A stretch of DNA of 26,949 bases from Fen-178 sp049516835 (GTDB lineage: Bacteria > Acidobacteriota > Terriglobia > Bryobacterales > Bryobacteraceae): NCBI GenBank assembly GCA_049516835.1, contig JBEKSR010000065.1, positions 1-26,949 of the forward strand, read 5' to 3'. This document shows, piece by piece, positions 12,819-21,574 of this stretch. The position numbers and the translations under genes are program-made. The notes beneath the pieces were generated by a model. It had not been told where the DNA came from, did not search any database, and saw only the letters and a list, made by a program, of their open reading frames with translations. How positions within the stretch are numbered: position 1 is the stretch's first letter; each line of letters opens with the position of its first letter.

Positions 12819-13234
12819 AGATCCAACTCTATTTCATCGGCAAGCCCAGAGACCCTCACGCCAATGCCCTGGCCGAAGATTTTCTGGGCCGCGCCGCCCG
12901 TTACTCCACCGCCCAAATGCGGGAAATCCGGCCGGATCGCTTCGATCTCTGGGCCAGGCATGCCGCCGCGCGCAAGATTTTTCTCGACCCCGCCGGCAAG
13001 CCCCTGGATTCCGCCGCCTTCACCGCTTTGATCTCGCAAGCCCAAATGGAGGGTCGCGATTTGGTCTTCCTGGTGGGCGGCCACGACGGGTTGCCCGCCG
13101 GCTGGGCCGCCCGCGCCGACCTGCTGATTTCGCTCTCTCCCATGACTTTTCCGCATGAACTCGCCCGCGTTTTGCTGGCCGAGCAGATCTATCGCGCCCT
13201 GGCAACCTTGCGGGGCCATCCCTACCCGCGCTAA
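12815..13234 (+). CDS. rlmH: 23S rRNA (pseudouridine1915-N3)-methyltransferase RlmH
   Basis: SPOUT-class methyltransferase that methylates pseudouridine 1915 of 23S rRNA on 70S ribosomes. 139 residues from GTG 12815, whose GTGA overlaps the rsfS stop, a standard coupling. Motifs: MKIQLYFIGKP at the N-terminus, FLDPAGKPLDSAAFTALI, the SAM-binding knot LVFLVGGHDGLP, and the C-terminal SLSPMTFPHELARVLLAEQI with YRALATLRGHPYPR. The length is somewhat below the usual 150-160 residues. rsfS-rlmH pairing is common in bacteria. Confidence 0.93.
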   Translation: MKIQLYFIGKPRDPHANALAEDFLGRAARYSTAQMREIRPDRFDLWARHAAARKIFLDPAGKPLDSAAFTALISQAQMEGRDLVFLVGGHDGLPAGWAARADLLISLSPMTFPHELARVLLAEQIYRALATLRGHPYPR

Positions 13235-13246
13235 GGTAGTGCCTGC

Positions 13247-14100
<854 letters not shown>

Positions 14101-14104
<4 letters not shown>

Positions 14105-15369
14105 ACTACCCCGATTCCGTTCGATTCCTCTATTCGCTCGGCAACGAAATCAAGACCGCGAAGCTCGGCCTCGAGCGCATCCGCGCCGTGCTCGAAGCCC
14201 TCGGCCGCCCGCAAGACCGGCTCCGTTTCCTTCATGTCGCCGGCACCAACGGCAAAGGCTCGACGTGCGCCATGATCGAATCGGCGCTGAGAGCCGCCGG
14301 GGCGCCCTATGGGCCCCGTACCGGCTTGTTCACCTCCCCGCACCTGGCCGAACCCACCGAGCGCATCCGCATCGGCGGCCGCCCCGTCGCCGCCGAACGC
14401 TTCGCCGAAGCTTTCGACCGGGTCCACGCCGTCAACGCCCTTGAGGATCACACCACCTATTTCGAAACTGTCACCGCCATGGCATTGCTGGTTTTCGCCG
14501 AAGAACGCGCGGACATGGTAGTGCTGGAAGTGGGCCTCGGCGGACGCCTGGACGCCACCAACGTGGTCTCGCCGGATCTCTGCGTCATCACGCCGGTGGA
14601 TTTCGACCACGAAGCTTTCCTGGGAAAGAGCCTGGAATCCATCGCCGGGGAAAAGGCCGGAATCCTGAAGCCCGGCGTGCCCGCCGTGTTCGCGCGCCAG
14701 CGTCCCGAAGCCGCGCGGGTGCTGGATCAGCGCGCCGCCGAGCTTTCCATCCCGGTATTCCGCACCACCGATTGGTCGGTTCGCGATCTCGACGTAGACG
14801 CCCGCGGCAGCCGCTTCCGGCTCACGGGCGAGCGCCATCTTCACCTGGCCTGCCCGCTGGCCGGCGAGCATCAAGTGGAGAACGCCGTCACCGCCGCCGT
14901 AGCCCTGGCGCGCCTCGGTATTGCGGATTCCGCCATTGAGACCGGCATCGCGCGCACCCGCTGGCCCGGCCGTCTCGAGCGCGTTTCCGAGCGCCCCGAG
15001 ATCATCCTCGACGGCGCCCACAACCCCGCCGGCGCCCGCGCGCTGGCGGCTTACATCGATCGCTTCTACTCCCACCGCCCGGTGCGTCTGATCTACGGCG
15101 CCATGCGCGACAAAGCCATCGACGAAATCAGCGGCATCCTCTTCCCGCGCGCGCAACAGGTGATCGTCACCGCCCCGCAACAGGCACGCGCCCTGGCGCC
15201 CGAGGCTCTCCGCGATATCGGCGCCCACCCCGGCCTGCGCACCGCGCCCACCCTCCGCGACGCCCTGGCGCTAGTCGAAGACGCCTCACCCGAAGACGTC
15301 ATCTTCATAACCGGATCTCTATTCCTGGTAGCCGAGGCCCGCGCTATCCTCACTTCAGAAGCGCATTGA
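14101..15369 (+). CDS. folC: Folylpolyglutamate synthase / dihydrofolate synthase
   Basis: Mur-ligase-family enzyme that adds glutamate to dihydropteroate and tetrahydrofolate. 422 residues from GTG 14101, overlapping the accD stop (GTGA). Motifs: P-loop LHVAGTNGKGSTCAMIE (44-60), GLFTSPHLAEPTERI, the central VVLEVGLGGRLDATNVV, CVITPVDFDHEAFLG, GEKAGILKPGVP and ILDGAHNPAGARALAAYI in the C-terminal domain. It is the last gene of the rsfS-rlmH-accD-folC set. Its 3' end overlaps the opposite-strand GlcG-like gene by 20 bp. Confidence 0.95.
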
Positions 15370-15811
15370 TCGCCACCTGCGAGATGGCTTCATCCACCTC
15401 GCTGGCCGCCCCGCTGCACGCCACCGCGCCGATAATCTTGTCGTCGACCTTGATCGGCAGCCCGCCGCGGTTGGGAAACCCGTCGGGATACACCAGCACT
15501 CCGAGGTTACCGCCCTTCAACGAATCTTCGGCCGCCGCCGACGGCCGCCCGTAGATGGCCGCATATCTAGCCTTCTTCTGCGCAAATTGGATCGTGTTCA
15601 GCGTGGCGCCATCGGCCTTTTGCAGAAACAGCAGGTTCCCGCTTTCATCCATGATGCAGATAGTCACCTGCACATTGCGCTTCTGCGCCTCGCTTTCCGC
15701 CGCCGCCACCATGGTCTTGATGGCCGCCAGGTTCAGATACTTCCGCGAAGGCAGCTCCGCCGCCGACGCCACTAACACCGCGCTCAGGCACAACACCATA
15801 AGTTTCAACAT
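15350..15811 (-). CDS. Exported GlcG/HbpS-family protein (DUF336)
   Basis: 153 residues from the ATG at 15809-15811; a longer frame to 15850 would bury the signal peptide. MLKLMVLCLSAVLVASAAE is a clear signal sequence. The rest is the GlcG/HbpS domain: AAIKTMVAAAESEAQKRNV, VTICIMDESGNLLFLQKADG, KKARYAAIYGRPSA, GVLVYPDGFPNRGGLPIKVD and IIGAVACSGAASEVDEAISQ. Family members bind haem or cobalamin-like ligands or serve as sensory or accessory proteins; the substrate here is unknown. It stands alone and converges with folC. Confidence 0.85.
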   Translation of the reverse strand: MLKLMVLCLSAVLVASAAELPSRKYLNLAAIKTMVAAAESEAQKRNVQVTICIMDESGNLLFLQKADGATLNTIQFAQKKARYAAIYGRPSAAAEDSLKGGNLGVLVYPDGFPNRGGLPIKVDDKIIGAVACSGAASEVDEAISQVAINALLK

Positions 15812-15885
15812 GGGGCCATAATAACCGAAAGTGAAGATGGGCCGCGTCACGCCGGAGGATGCGCGACATCTTGGTGGGGCATGCT

Positions 15886-16224
15886 TTAGCTTGCCCTTTT
15901 AGCCAGGAACTGCTCCAACACCGCCTGGAGTTCCGGTATCCGTGCGGACGCGACGTTCCAAACTTCCTCCAGGTCCACCCCGATGTAATCGTGAATCAGC
16001 ACGTCGCGCATGCCGCAGATGCTCTTCCAGTCGAGCGATGCCAGGCGGCCTCGCGCCTCAGCCGAAACCCGCTTGGCCGCCTCGCCGATCACCTCGACGT
16101 TCCGGATGACTGCGTCCTGTAATTCCTCCGACGCCATGAACGCCGCTCTGCCGGGCCCGGTGAAGCGCGTTATGCGGTGGCAGCGCTCCAGCATGTGGTG
16201 CAGGTACAGCCGATCGTCTTTCAC
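15886..16224 (-). CDS. hepT: HepT-like toxin (DUF86, HEPN RNase)
   Basis: 112 residues from GTG 16222-16224, whose GTGA overlaps the stop of mntA. HEPN-fold toxin of the MntA-HepT type. Visible: YLHHMLERCHRITRFT, the helix ELQDAVIRNVEVIGEAAKRV, and the active-site motif R73-x4-H78-x-Y80 (RDVLIHDY), where Arg and His form the RNase site and the Tyr is the residue AMPylated by MntA in studied systems. The C-terminus VWNVASARIPELQAVLEQFL is typical. The toxin therefore appears intact. Confidence 0.88.
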   Translation of the reverse strand: MKDDRLYLHHMLERCHRITRFTGPGRAAFMASEELQDAVIRNVEVIGEAAKRVSAEARGRLASLDWKSICGMRDVLIHDYIGVDLEEVWNVASARIPELQAVLEQFLAKRAS

Positions 16225-16514
16225 AGCGGCGTCGCCTCTCGAAGGATTCTGTCGCGCACGTACCAGTGGAGCGATCGCTCGGTGCCGACGTGGACCTTCA
16301 TCCCGAGCAACTCCTGAAGATCCTGAACCAGCCCGGCGTGGTCCAGCAGACTCCTGCCCGGCTCCCACGCCACCAGAAGATCGAGGTCGCTCTCCTCATT
16401 GGCATCACCGCGGGCCACGGAGCCGAACACGCGCAGGCCGTGAGCGCCGCGCCGTTCGGCGAGCCGCAGGATTTCCTCCCGCCGTTCCGCCCGCAACGTG
16501 TCCAGGGTGACCAT
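16221..16514 (-). CDS. mntA: MntA-like minimal nucleotidyltransferase antitoxin
   Basis: 97 residues from ATG 16512-16514; an upstream TTG at 16532 is less likely. Minimal nucleotidyltransferase that neutralises HepT by AMPylating its Tyr. The signature GSVARGDANEESDLDLLV is present (G31, S32, D43, D45). The third metal-binding Asp, usually in a V-D-V/L strand further on, is replaced: the strand reads MKVHVGTE with H75. The C-terminus SLHWYVRDRILREATPL is standard for acidobacterial and cyanobacterial homologues. It overlaps hepT by 4 nt, giving the standard antitoxin-toxin coupling. Confidence 0.87.
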   Translation of the reverse strand: MVTLDTLRAERREEILRLAERRGAHGLRVFGSVARGDANEESDLDLLVAWEPGRSLLDHAGLVQDLQELLGMKVHVGTERSLHWYVRDRILREATPL

Positions 16515-16562
16515 GTCTCTATTGTGCGACAATTCCGGGCGGCAATCATAACGAACCGGAGT

Positions 16563-17219
16563 TCAGTGAATCTGGCCCGAATTCAAGACCGGTTCGCTAG
16601 GGAAGTAAGCCCTCATCATTCCCTGGACCACCACGAGCCACGGAATCGCGTTCGCACACAGATCGTCACAGAGGTCGGGGCGGTTCAAGATCTTCGACAC
16701 TGCGTGACCGAAACCCCCCTCACCCAGCGGAACCATATTCCAGGGAGCGGAGTCGGGCTTGGCGTGCAGCAGGCTATTCATGGTTGCCGTTAAATCCCGG
16801 CCGGCAACCACGGGGCTGTGCTGCCACTTCGCCTGAATCGCATCGAACATCTTCGCAAGCCCAGGGGCATCACCCTGCTGCCACCCTCGCTTCCACCGTT
16901 CTATGTCGTTCGGATAGAGGTGTAGGTACAGCAGGATGGCAGCACGCTCCACCAGAGCGCGAAGGAGAACGTGCGCTCCGAAAAGATAGCCTTGCCTGAT
17001 CAGTTCGCGGATCGACAGAGCGATACTGAGCGCCTGGGCGATCACTTGGCAGGCCATATTCTGATGGTCCGATAGGACACGACCGTGGGACCTCGGCGCC
17101 GTACTGGCGTTCTGCTCCATCGCCGAGCTAATAAGCTGATCAAAGTGAAAGAGGAGTTCTCGCCCGAGGTATGGCTCATTTCCGGGCGTGAATACCACCG
17201 GATTTGCTTTAGGCTGCAT
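16563..17219 (-). CDS. DUF5677-like helical protein
   Basis: 218 residues from ATG 17217-17219. Largely helical with no signal peptide: VIAQALSIALSIRELIRQGY, LFGAHVLLRALVERAAILLY, LYPNDIERWKRGW, then FDAIQAKWQHSP. The sequence phrase ALSIxxLIxxGxxxGAxxLLRxLxE is what I know from DUF5677 and related abortive-infection-like helical proteins. The function is unproven. It is next to mntA-hepT and the hic modules, which suggests a defence or stress-related cargo gene. No Shine-Dalgarno stands out before the ATG. Confidence 0.6.
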   Translation of the reverse strand: MQPKANPVVFTPGNEPYLGRELLFHFDQLISSAMEQNASTAPRSHGRVLSDHQNMACQVIAQALSIALSIRELIRQGYLFGAHVLLRALVERAAILLYLHLYPNDIERWKRGWQQGDAPGLAKMFDAIQAKWQHSPVVAGRDLTATMNSLLHAKPDSAPWNMVPLGEGGFGHAVSKILNRPDLCDDLCANAIPWLVVVQGMMRAYFPSEPVLNSGQIH

Positions 17220-17453
17220 GTTGACGATCAGCGACCGTCCCTGGACACGAGCGCATGGACTCCCGGTGCCTGTTCCTCTACGAAAACTGGTGGCGCATAC
17301 GGGAATCGATCCCCATTATAAGTCTTCAGAGGTCTGCCGTCCGGCATCGTGCCTACGGAGTTCACACCCCCGGCGGGCCACGGCCTGTTCGGCGTCTTCG
17401 ATCTGGCCTCGTTTTCGATTGCCCTCGGGACATTTTTGTCCGACACTTGGAGT

Positions 17454-17543
17454 GTGAGAGGTAGCGAATTTGTGCGGCGCATTCAGGCCCTGGGCAGGGA
17501 GCGCGGTGTCGAAGTCCAGTGGACCGCTCATCGCTGCGAGTGA
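17454..17543 (+). pseudogene. Truncated HicA-like toxin gene
   Basis: From GTG 17454: VRGSEFVRRIQALGRERGVE then VQWTAHRCE and stop, 29 residues. Full HicA proteins of this type start KGSEFIRRIRALGRERGV and continue through GKGSHGxL (with the active His) and a DRKKEI helix to about 70 residues. Here the frame ends just before the catalytic GSH, 10 bp ahead of the hicB start and its strong Shine-Dalgarno. An internal deletion of roughly 120 bp is the simplest explanation. Confidence 0.6.
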
Positions 17544-17553
17544 AGGAGGGACT

Positions 17554-17991
17554 ATGCGTACGTTCGTGTATCCAGCCAGGTTTGAGCATGGGGACAAGCC
17601 GGGAGTCCTGATGATTACGTTCCGGGATTTCTCGGAGGCGATCACGCAGGGAAAAGGAGAGAAGGACGCGCTTTGGCAGGCGGCGGATTGTCTGGAGGAG
17701 GCGATCGCCGGAAGAATTGCCGACGGGCGGGCGATCCCCAAGGCGTCGAGGGCGGCGCGGGGCGAACGGCCGATTCCCGTCCCGGCACCGATGGCCGCGA
17801 AGGCGGCCCTGTATCTAGCGATGGGAGAGGCCGGAATGACCAATGTGCAGTTGGCGCGAAAGCTCGGTTGCGACGAGAAGGAGGTGCGGCGGATGCTGGA
17901 TCCCAGACACCCCACCAAACTGCCGCGGATCAAGGAAGCACTGGAGGTGTTTGGAAAGAGCTTGGTGGTGAGCGTAGAGGAGGCGGCGTGA
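17554..17991 (+). CDS. hicB: HicB-like antitoxin with C-terminal helix-turn-helix
   Basis: 145 residues from ATG 17554, with AGGAGGG 5 nt upstream. N-terminal HicB domain (about 1-65): TFVYPARFEHGDKPGVLMIT, FRDFSEAITQGKGEKDAL and WQAADCLEEAIAGRIADG. The C-terminal half is an Xre-type HTH: AAKAALYLAMGEAGMTNVQL, ARKLGCDEKEVRRMLDPRHP, TKLPRIKEALEVFGK. Such proteins bind the HicA toxin and the operon's own operator. The hicA preceding it is truncated, so this is probably now an orphan repressor or antitoxin, possibly protecting against other HicA toxins. Confidence 0.85.
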   Translation: MRTFVYPARFEHGDKPGVLMITFRDFSEAITQGKGEKDALWQAADCLEEAIAGRIADGRAIPKASRAARGERPIPVPAPMAAKAALYLAMGEAGMTNVQLARKLGCDEKEVRRMLDPRHPTKLPRIKEALEVFGKSLVVSVEEAA

Positions 17992-18083
17992 CGCGTGTCG
18001 GTTGCTTGCGTTGCACCTCCCTCCCGGTTCGCTGGCCAGGAACCCTTCGGTGATCCCGCGCCGCAAATGGTAGGATGAGGCAT

Positions 18084-18293
18084 ATGCAACTCACGATCCG
18101 GTTGCTGCGCGAAACAGACGGCCGCTGGATTGCCGATATCCCCGAACTGCCCGGCGTGACCGTATACGGCGTGACCCCTGAAGACGCCACCCTAAGGGCT
18201 AAGGCCCTTGCGCTCCGCGTAATCGCCGAAGAAATCGAGCACGGGGAATTGCCGCCCGAAGCCGATACGTTGCGATTTTCCATAGCCGCATGA
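18084..18293 (+). CDS. HicB-like antitoxin, short form
   Basis: 69 residues from ATG 18084 (GAGG 5 nt upstream). MQLTIRLLRETDGRWIADIP, ELPGVTVYGVTPEDATLRAK and ALALRVIAEEIEHGELP match the HicB/UPF0150 fold of beta hairpin plus helix, without an added DNA-binding domain. It overlaps the downstream hicA by the ATGA at 18290-18293. In this order (hicB then hicA) the pair is a complete type II module, distinct from the degenerate one just upstream. Confidence 0.85.
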   Translation: MQLTIRLLRETDGRWIADIPELPGVTVYGVTPEDATLRAKALALRVIAEEIEHGELPPEADTLRFSIAA

Positions 18294-18502
18294 GCGAATG
18301 GCCCGCGACCAAGGCTCGGCGCGTGCTTGCCGCGTTGCAGCGGATCGGTTGGCGTATCGTCCGCACCTCCGGCTCCCATCGGACATTACGACGTGACGGG
18401 TGGCCCCAGTACCGTTTCGCCTACCACGACAAAGAGGAATTGGGGCCGGTCATTCTGGCTGAAATCGCCAAGCGCACGGGCTTGCGCCCGGAGAATCTGT
18501 AG
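18290..18502 (+). CDS. hicA: HicA-family mRNA interferase toxin
   Basis: 70 residues, start overlapping the antitoxin stop (ATGA). Double-stranded RNA-binding-like fold: TKARRVLAALQRIGWRIVRT, then the active segment SGSHRTLRRDG with H30, and the C-terminal FAYHDKEELGPVILAEIAKR with TGLRPENL. The HicA landmarks (GxSHxxL and the PxxL helix) are present, so it is probably active and held in check by the upstream short HicB. Confidence 0.9.
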   Translation: MSEWPATKARRVLAALQRIGWRIVRTSGSHRTLRRDGWPQYRFAYHDKEELGPVILAEIAKRTGLRPENL

Positions 18503-18554
18503 CTCCGCGGGTCCGCCCCCTGCCCCCGCCCCCCTGCTATCATTGCCTCAAGCG

Positions 18555-19286
18555 ATGAGCTACCTCCGTTCCCTGCTCTTCTCCATCCCCCTGATCTATC
18601 TCTCCACCATCGTCATGGGCGCTGTGTCGCTCGTCGCTTCCTTCTTCGACCCCACCGGCAACTCGCAGCATCGCATCGCCCGCGTCTGGGGAAAAATGCT
18701 GCTGGCCGTCAGCTTCATCCACGTCCGCGCCGAGGGCCTCGACAAACTCGACCCCCGCGGCAGCTACGTCTTCGTCGCCAACCACGCCAGCTACATGGAT
18801 GTCCCCGCCATCCTCTCGCGCCTTCCGTACCAGTTCCGGTTCTTCGCCAAAACGGAGCTCTTCCAGATCCCCTTCCTGGGCACGCACCTGCGCCGCGCGG
18901 GCCACCTGACGGTCGATCGCTCCAGCGCCCGCGCTTCGCTCAAGAACATGAGCGCGGGCGCCCGCTTGATCGCCGAGCGCGGCATCTCCGTGCTGCTTTT
19001 CCCCGAAGGCGGCCGCTCGCCCCACGGTCTCCGCGAATTCAGGGATGGCGCGGCCTACATCGCCATCAAAGCCGGCGTGCCGGTGGTGCCCATCGCCATC
19101 GTGGGAATGCGCCGGCTGCTCCCCATGGGCTCGATTCACATCCGCCGCGGAAACGTCGTGTTGCGCGCCGGCGACCCCATCCCCACCGCGGGCCTCAAGC
19201 TCTCCGGCCATACGGAGCTCACCCTGCGCCTCTACCGTGAGGTATCGCACCTGCTCGAAGAGCCCGCTCCCGCACCCCCGCGCTAA
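18555..19286 (+). CDS. plsC: 1-acyl-sn-glycerol-3-phosphate acyltransferase (PlsC-like)
   Basis: 243 residues from ATG 18555. Makes phosphatidic acid by acylating lysophosphatidate at the inner membrane. An N-terminal membrane segment (LLFSIPLIYLSTIVMGAVSL) is followed by the four acyltransferase blocks: NHASYMD (N76-D82, catalytic His and Asp), FRFFAKTELFQIPFLG, LLFPEGGRSPHG (variant of FPEGTRS with Gly for Thr), and VPVVPIAIVGMRRLLP. The C-terminus is Pro-rich and short. It begins 52 bp after the hicA module and ends 9 bp before the SBBP protein, with which it may be cotranscribed. Confidence 0.92.
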   Translation: MSYLRSLLFSIPLIYLSTIVMGAVSLVASFFDPTGNSQHRIARVWGKMLLAVSFIHVRAEGLDKLDPRGSYVFVANHASYMDVPAILSRLPYQFRFFAKTELFQIPFLGTHLRRAGHLTVDRSSARASLKNMSAGARLIAERGISVLLFPEGGRSPHGLREFRDGAAYIAIKAGVPVVPIAIVGMRRLLPMGSIHIRRGNVVLRAGDPIPTAGLKLSGHTELTLRLYREVSHLLEEPAPAPPR

Positions 19287-19295
19287 GCTCGAATC

Positions 19296-21365
19296 ATGGG
19301 CCTTGCCACATGCCGCCACCTCGGCGCGGCGTTGTGCTTTCTGGCTGCGCTGCCGGCCGCTGAATTCACCACCTACATCGGAGATGTCAACGATTACCAC
19401 GTCGCGCGCGTCGCCGCCGATTCCGCCGGGAACACCTACCTCGCCGGAAGCCGCATTGTCGGCGCCTTGTCCGAAGCCGTCGTCATGAAGCTGGACCCCA
19501 CGGGCAAGATCGTCCTGTTCACCATTCTCAGCGGCAAGGGCAGTGACGCAGCCAACGGCCTCGCCCTGGATGCCGCCGGCAACATCTATATAGCCGGCTC
19601 GACATCCTCCCCGGATTTCCCCCTGCACAACGCATTTCAATCCACGCCCGGCCCCGGCTTTCTGGTCAAACTCAGCGCCGATGGCAGCCAGTTGCTCTAC
19701 TCCACCTACTTCCCGGCCGCCATTACCGCGCTGGCCGTGGACGCCGCCGGCAGCGTCTACGTGACTGGCTCGACCTACTTGACCAGCTTCCCCGTCACCC
19801 CTGGCCTGCCCGCCGGATCGGTCTGGTTCAGCCCGGTTGCGATGACCAGCGGCGGGTTCCTCACCAAGATCTCCGCCGACGGCTCGCACATTGTCTATTC
19901 GGCGCTCTTGGCCGGCTACACGGTGAATTGCGGCGGCGGCAGCAGTTGCTTCACCGGCGGCCGCTACACCACGGGCGTCTCCGTGGCCGTGGACGCGGCC
20001 GGCGAAGCCTACATGACCGGGAACACCAACACCACCGACCTGCCCACCACGGCCGGCGCTTTTCTGACCAATGGCACCGGCGCTTTCGTGGCCAAGGTGA
20101 ACGCCGCCGGATCGGCTCTGGCATACCTCACCTACATCAGCGCCACCAACTTCATCTATGCCCCCATTGCCAATCCAGCCAACATCGCGGCCACCGTCGC
20201 GGTGGACGCCGCCGGCAACGCGTACCTCACCGGCGCCACTTTCGACCCCAGTTTCCCGGCCACCCCCGGCGCGTACCAGACCACTTTCGCCGGACCCTAT
20301 CAGCCTGGGGTCAACTACCCGCTCCCACCCACCGATGTTTTCGCCCTCAAGCTCAACCCCTCCGGCTCAGCTTTGGTCTGGGCCACTTACATCGGCGGCA
20401 CCGGCGCGGATGCTGCCAAATCCGTGGCCCTCGACGCCTCCGGCAATGTCTGGCTCACCGGCACCACGGCTTCAACGCAATTCCCCAACGCGCAAGGATG
20501 GTCGAACAGCGGCGATTTCCTGACCGGGATCAACCCCTCCGGCTCAGCCCTGGTCTACTCCGCCCGTTACCCCAGCGATGCCGTCTCGCAATCCGTGGCC
20601 GCCGATTCCACGGGACTCTTGCACGTCGCCGGGCCCACCGGCATTGTCGGGACGGTGGCGCCCAGTGGCACACCCCTGATGCGCATCTTCGGCATCGCCA
20701 ACGCCGCGTATGGCCCGCTGCTGGGCCGCATCGTGCCCGGCGAATTGATCTCCATCTACGGCCCGCACATCGGCCCCGCCAAGCCTGTTACTGCTGTCGC
20801 CTCCTCGGGCTTCCTGCCAACCTCGCTCGCGGGCGTGCAAGTGCTCGTCAACGGCGTAGCCGTCCCGCTGCTCTACGTCTCCGATTCGCAGATTAACGCG
20901 GTCGCCCCGCAGGCCGCGTCGCCCAACAGTTCGGTGACCGTCCAGATCGTCTCAAGCAGCTTCACCAGCCCCATTTTTCCAGCAACCGTGGTGGCCGCCG
21001 ATCCGCAAGTCTTCCAAAACCCCGTCGGCACCGCCGCCGCCGTCAACCAGGATGGCACTGTGAACTCGGCTGCGAACCCCGCCAGGGCCGGTTCCATCGT
21101 CTCCATCTGGGCCACCGGGACGGGCGCGATCTACCCCGGGCCGCTCGACGGCCAGATCTCCACCACCGCTCAGGATTATGATTGCTGCCAGATAACACTC
21201 GGACCGGTCGTTTACGCCGGAGCCGCACCCGGCATGGTAGCGGGGGTGGTTCAGATCAATTTCCAGATACCCGCGGCGTCCGTCAGCACGGCAGGCTCCT
21301 ATGGGTTCGAGGTGATCGCCGACGGTCTATCCTCGAGCACGGTCGGAATCTACGTGACGCCGTAA
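19296..21365 (+). CDS. Secreted SBBP-repeat beta-propeller protein with Solibacter-type C-terminal domain
   Basis: 689 residues. Signal peptide LGAALCFLAALPAA. Residues about 20-460 are SBBP-type beta-propeller repeats, each with the phrase VAxDAAGNxYxAGxTxS.DFP, for example LALDAAGNIYIAGSTSSPDF and VAVDAAGNAYLTGATFDPSF. Residues about 465-689 match the TIGR03437-like domain: RIVPGELISIYGPHIGP, LAGVQVLVNGVAVPLLYVS, INAVAPQAA, then GSIVSIWATGTGAIYPGP and VQINFQIPAASV. Function unknown; large paralogous families of such proteins are characteristic of Solibacter-like acidobacteria. It converges with a second protein sharing the C-terminal domain. Confidence 0.85.
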   Translation: MGLATCRHLGAALCFLAALPAAEFTTYIGDVNDYHVARVAADSAGNTYLAGSRIVGALSEAVVMKLDPTGKIVLFTILSGKGSDAANGLALDAAGNIYIAGSTSSPDFPLHNAFQSTPGPGFLVKLSADGSQLLYSTYFPAAITALAVDAAGSVYVTGSTYLTSFPVTPGLPAGSVWFSPVAMTSGGFLTKISADGSHIVYSALLAGYTVNCGGGSSCFTGGRYTTGVSVAVDAAGEAYMTGNTNTTDLPTTAGAFLTNGTGAFVAKVNAAGSALAYLTYISATNFIYAPIANPANIAATVAVDAAGNAYLTGATFDPSFPATPGAYQTTFAGPYQPGVNYPLPPTDVFALKLNPSGSALVWATYIGGTGADAAKSVALDASGNVWLTGTTASTQFPNAQGWSNSGDFLTGINPSGSALVYSARYPSDAVSQSVAADSTGLLHVAGPTGIVGTVAPSGTPLMRIFGIANAAYGPLLGRIVPGELISIYGPHIGPAKPVTAVASSGFLPTSLAGVQVLVNGVAVPLLYVSDSQINAVAPQAASPNSSVTVQIVSSSFTSPIFPATVVAADPQVFQNPVGTAAAVNQDGTVNSAANPARAGSIVSIWATGTGAIYPGPLDGQISTTAQDYDCCQITLGPVVYAGAAPGMVAGVVQINFQIPAASVSTAGSYGFEVIADGLSSSTVGIYVTP

Positions 21366-21377
21366 GCTGCGAAAACC

Positions 21378-21488
21378 GGGGACTGACGACTCTGTCCCCA
21401 GGCGCGCTTTCTTGCGCCGCGCGGACAGAGCCGTCTGTCCCCGCCTTTTCGCCCGCGGACACCGCCCGATCCGGACGTCTGTGTCCGC
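21378..21488. repeat. Cluster of four hairpins between convergent genes
   Basis: The 209-bp gap between the two propeller genes holds GGGGAC/GTCCCC (21378-21399, 10-base loop), GGCGC/GCGCC (21401-21418), GGACAGA-GCCG-TCTGTCC (21423-21440) and GCGGACAC/GTGTCCGC (21455-21488). The first and third share a GGGGACxG...CTGTCCCC phrase. They could act as a bidirectional terminator or be REP-like repeats. No long T-run follows on either strand. Confidence 0.5.
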
Positions 21489-21574
21489 TGGACCACTCGA
21501 GGCCGGCCACGCGCAGAAAGACCGGGAGCTTTCTCAAGCGGTCGCCCGCCCCGAGGGCCTGAGCCGAGCCGGGC

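Noticed and set aside
17280..17345. Possible tRNA 3' end (GGGGATCGATTCCC ... GCGCCACCA) on the minus strand
   Set aside because: Variable and T-stem spacing do not fit; no matching 5' acceptor strand (GGCGCAT) occurs at the right distance.
17220..17453. Possible gene in the 234-bp gap before hicA
   Set aside because: A minus-strand frame (17228-17482) is open but has no ribosome-binding site, no recognisable domain and runs antisense into hicA; I see nothing that supports a gene here.
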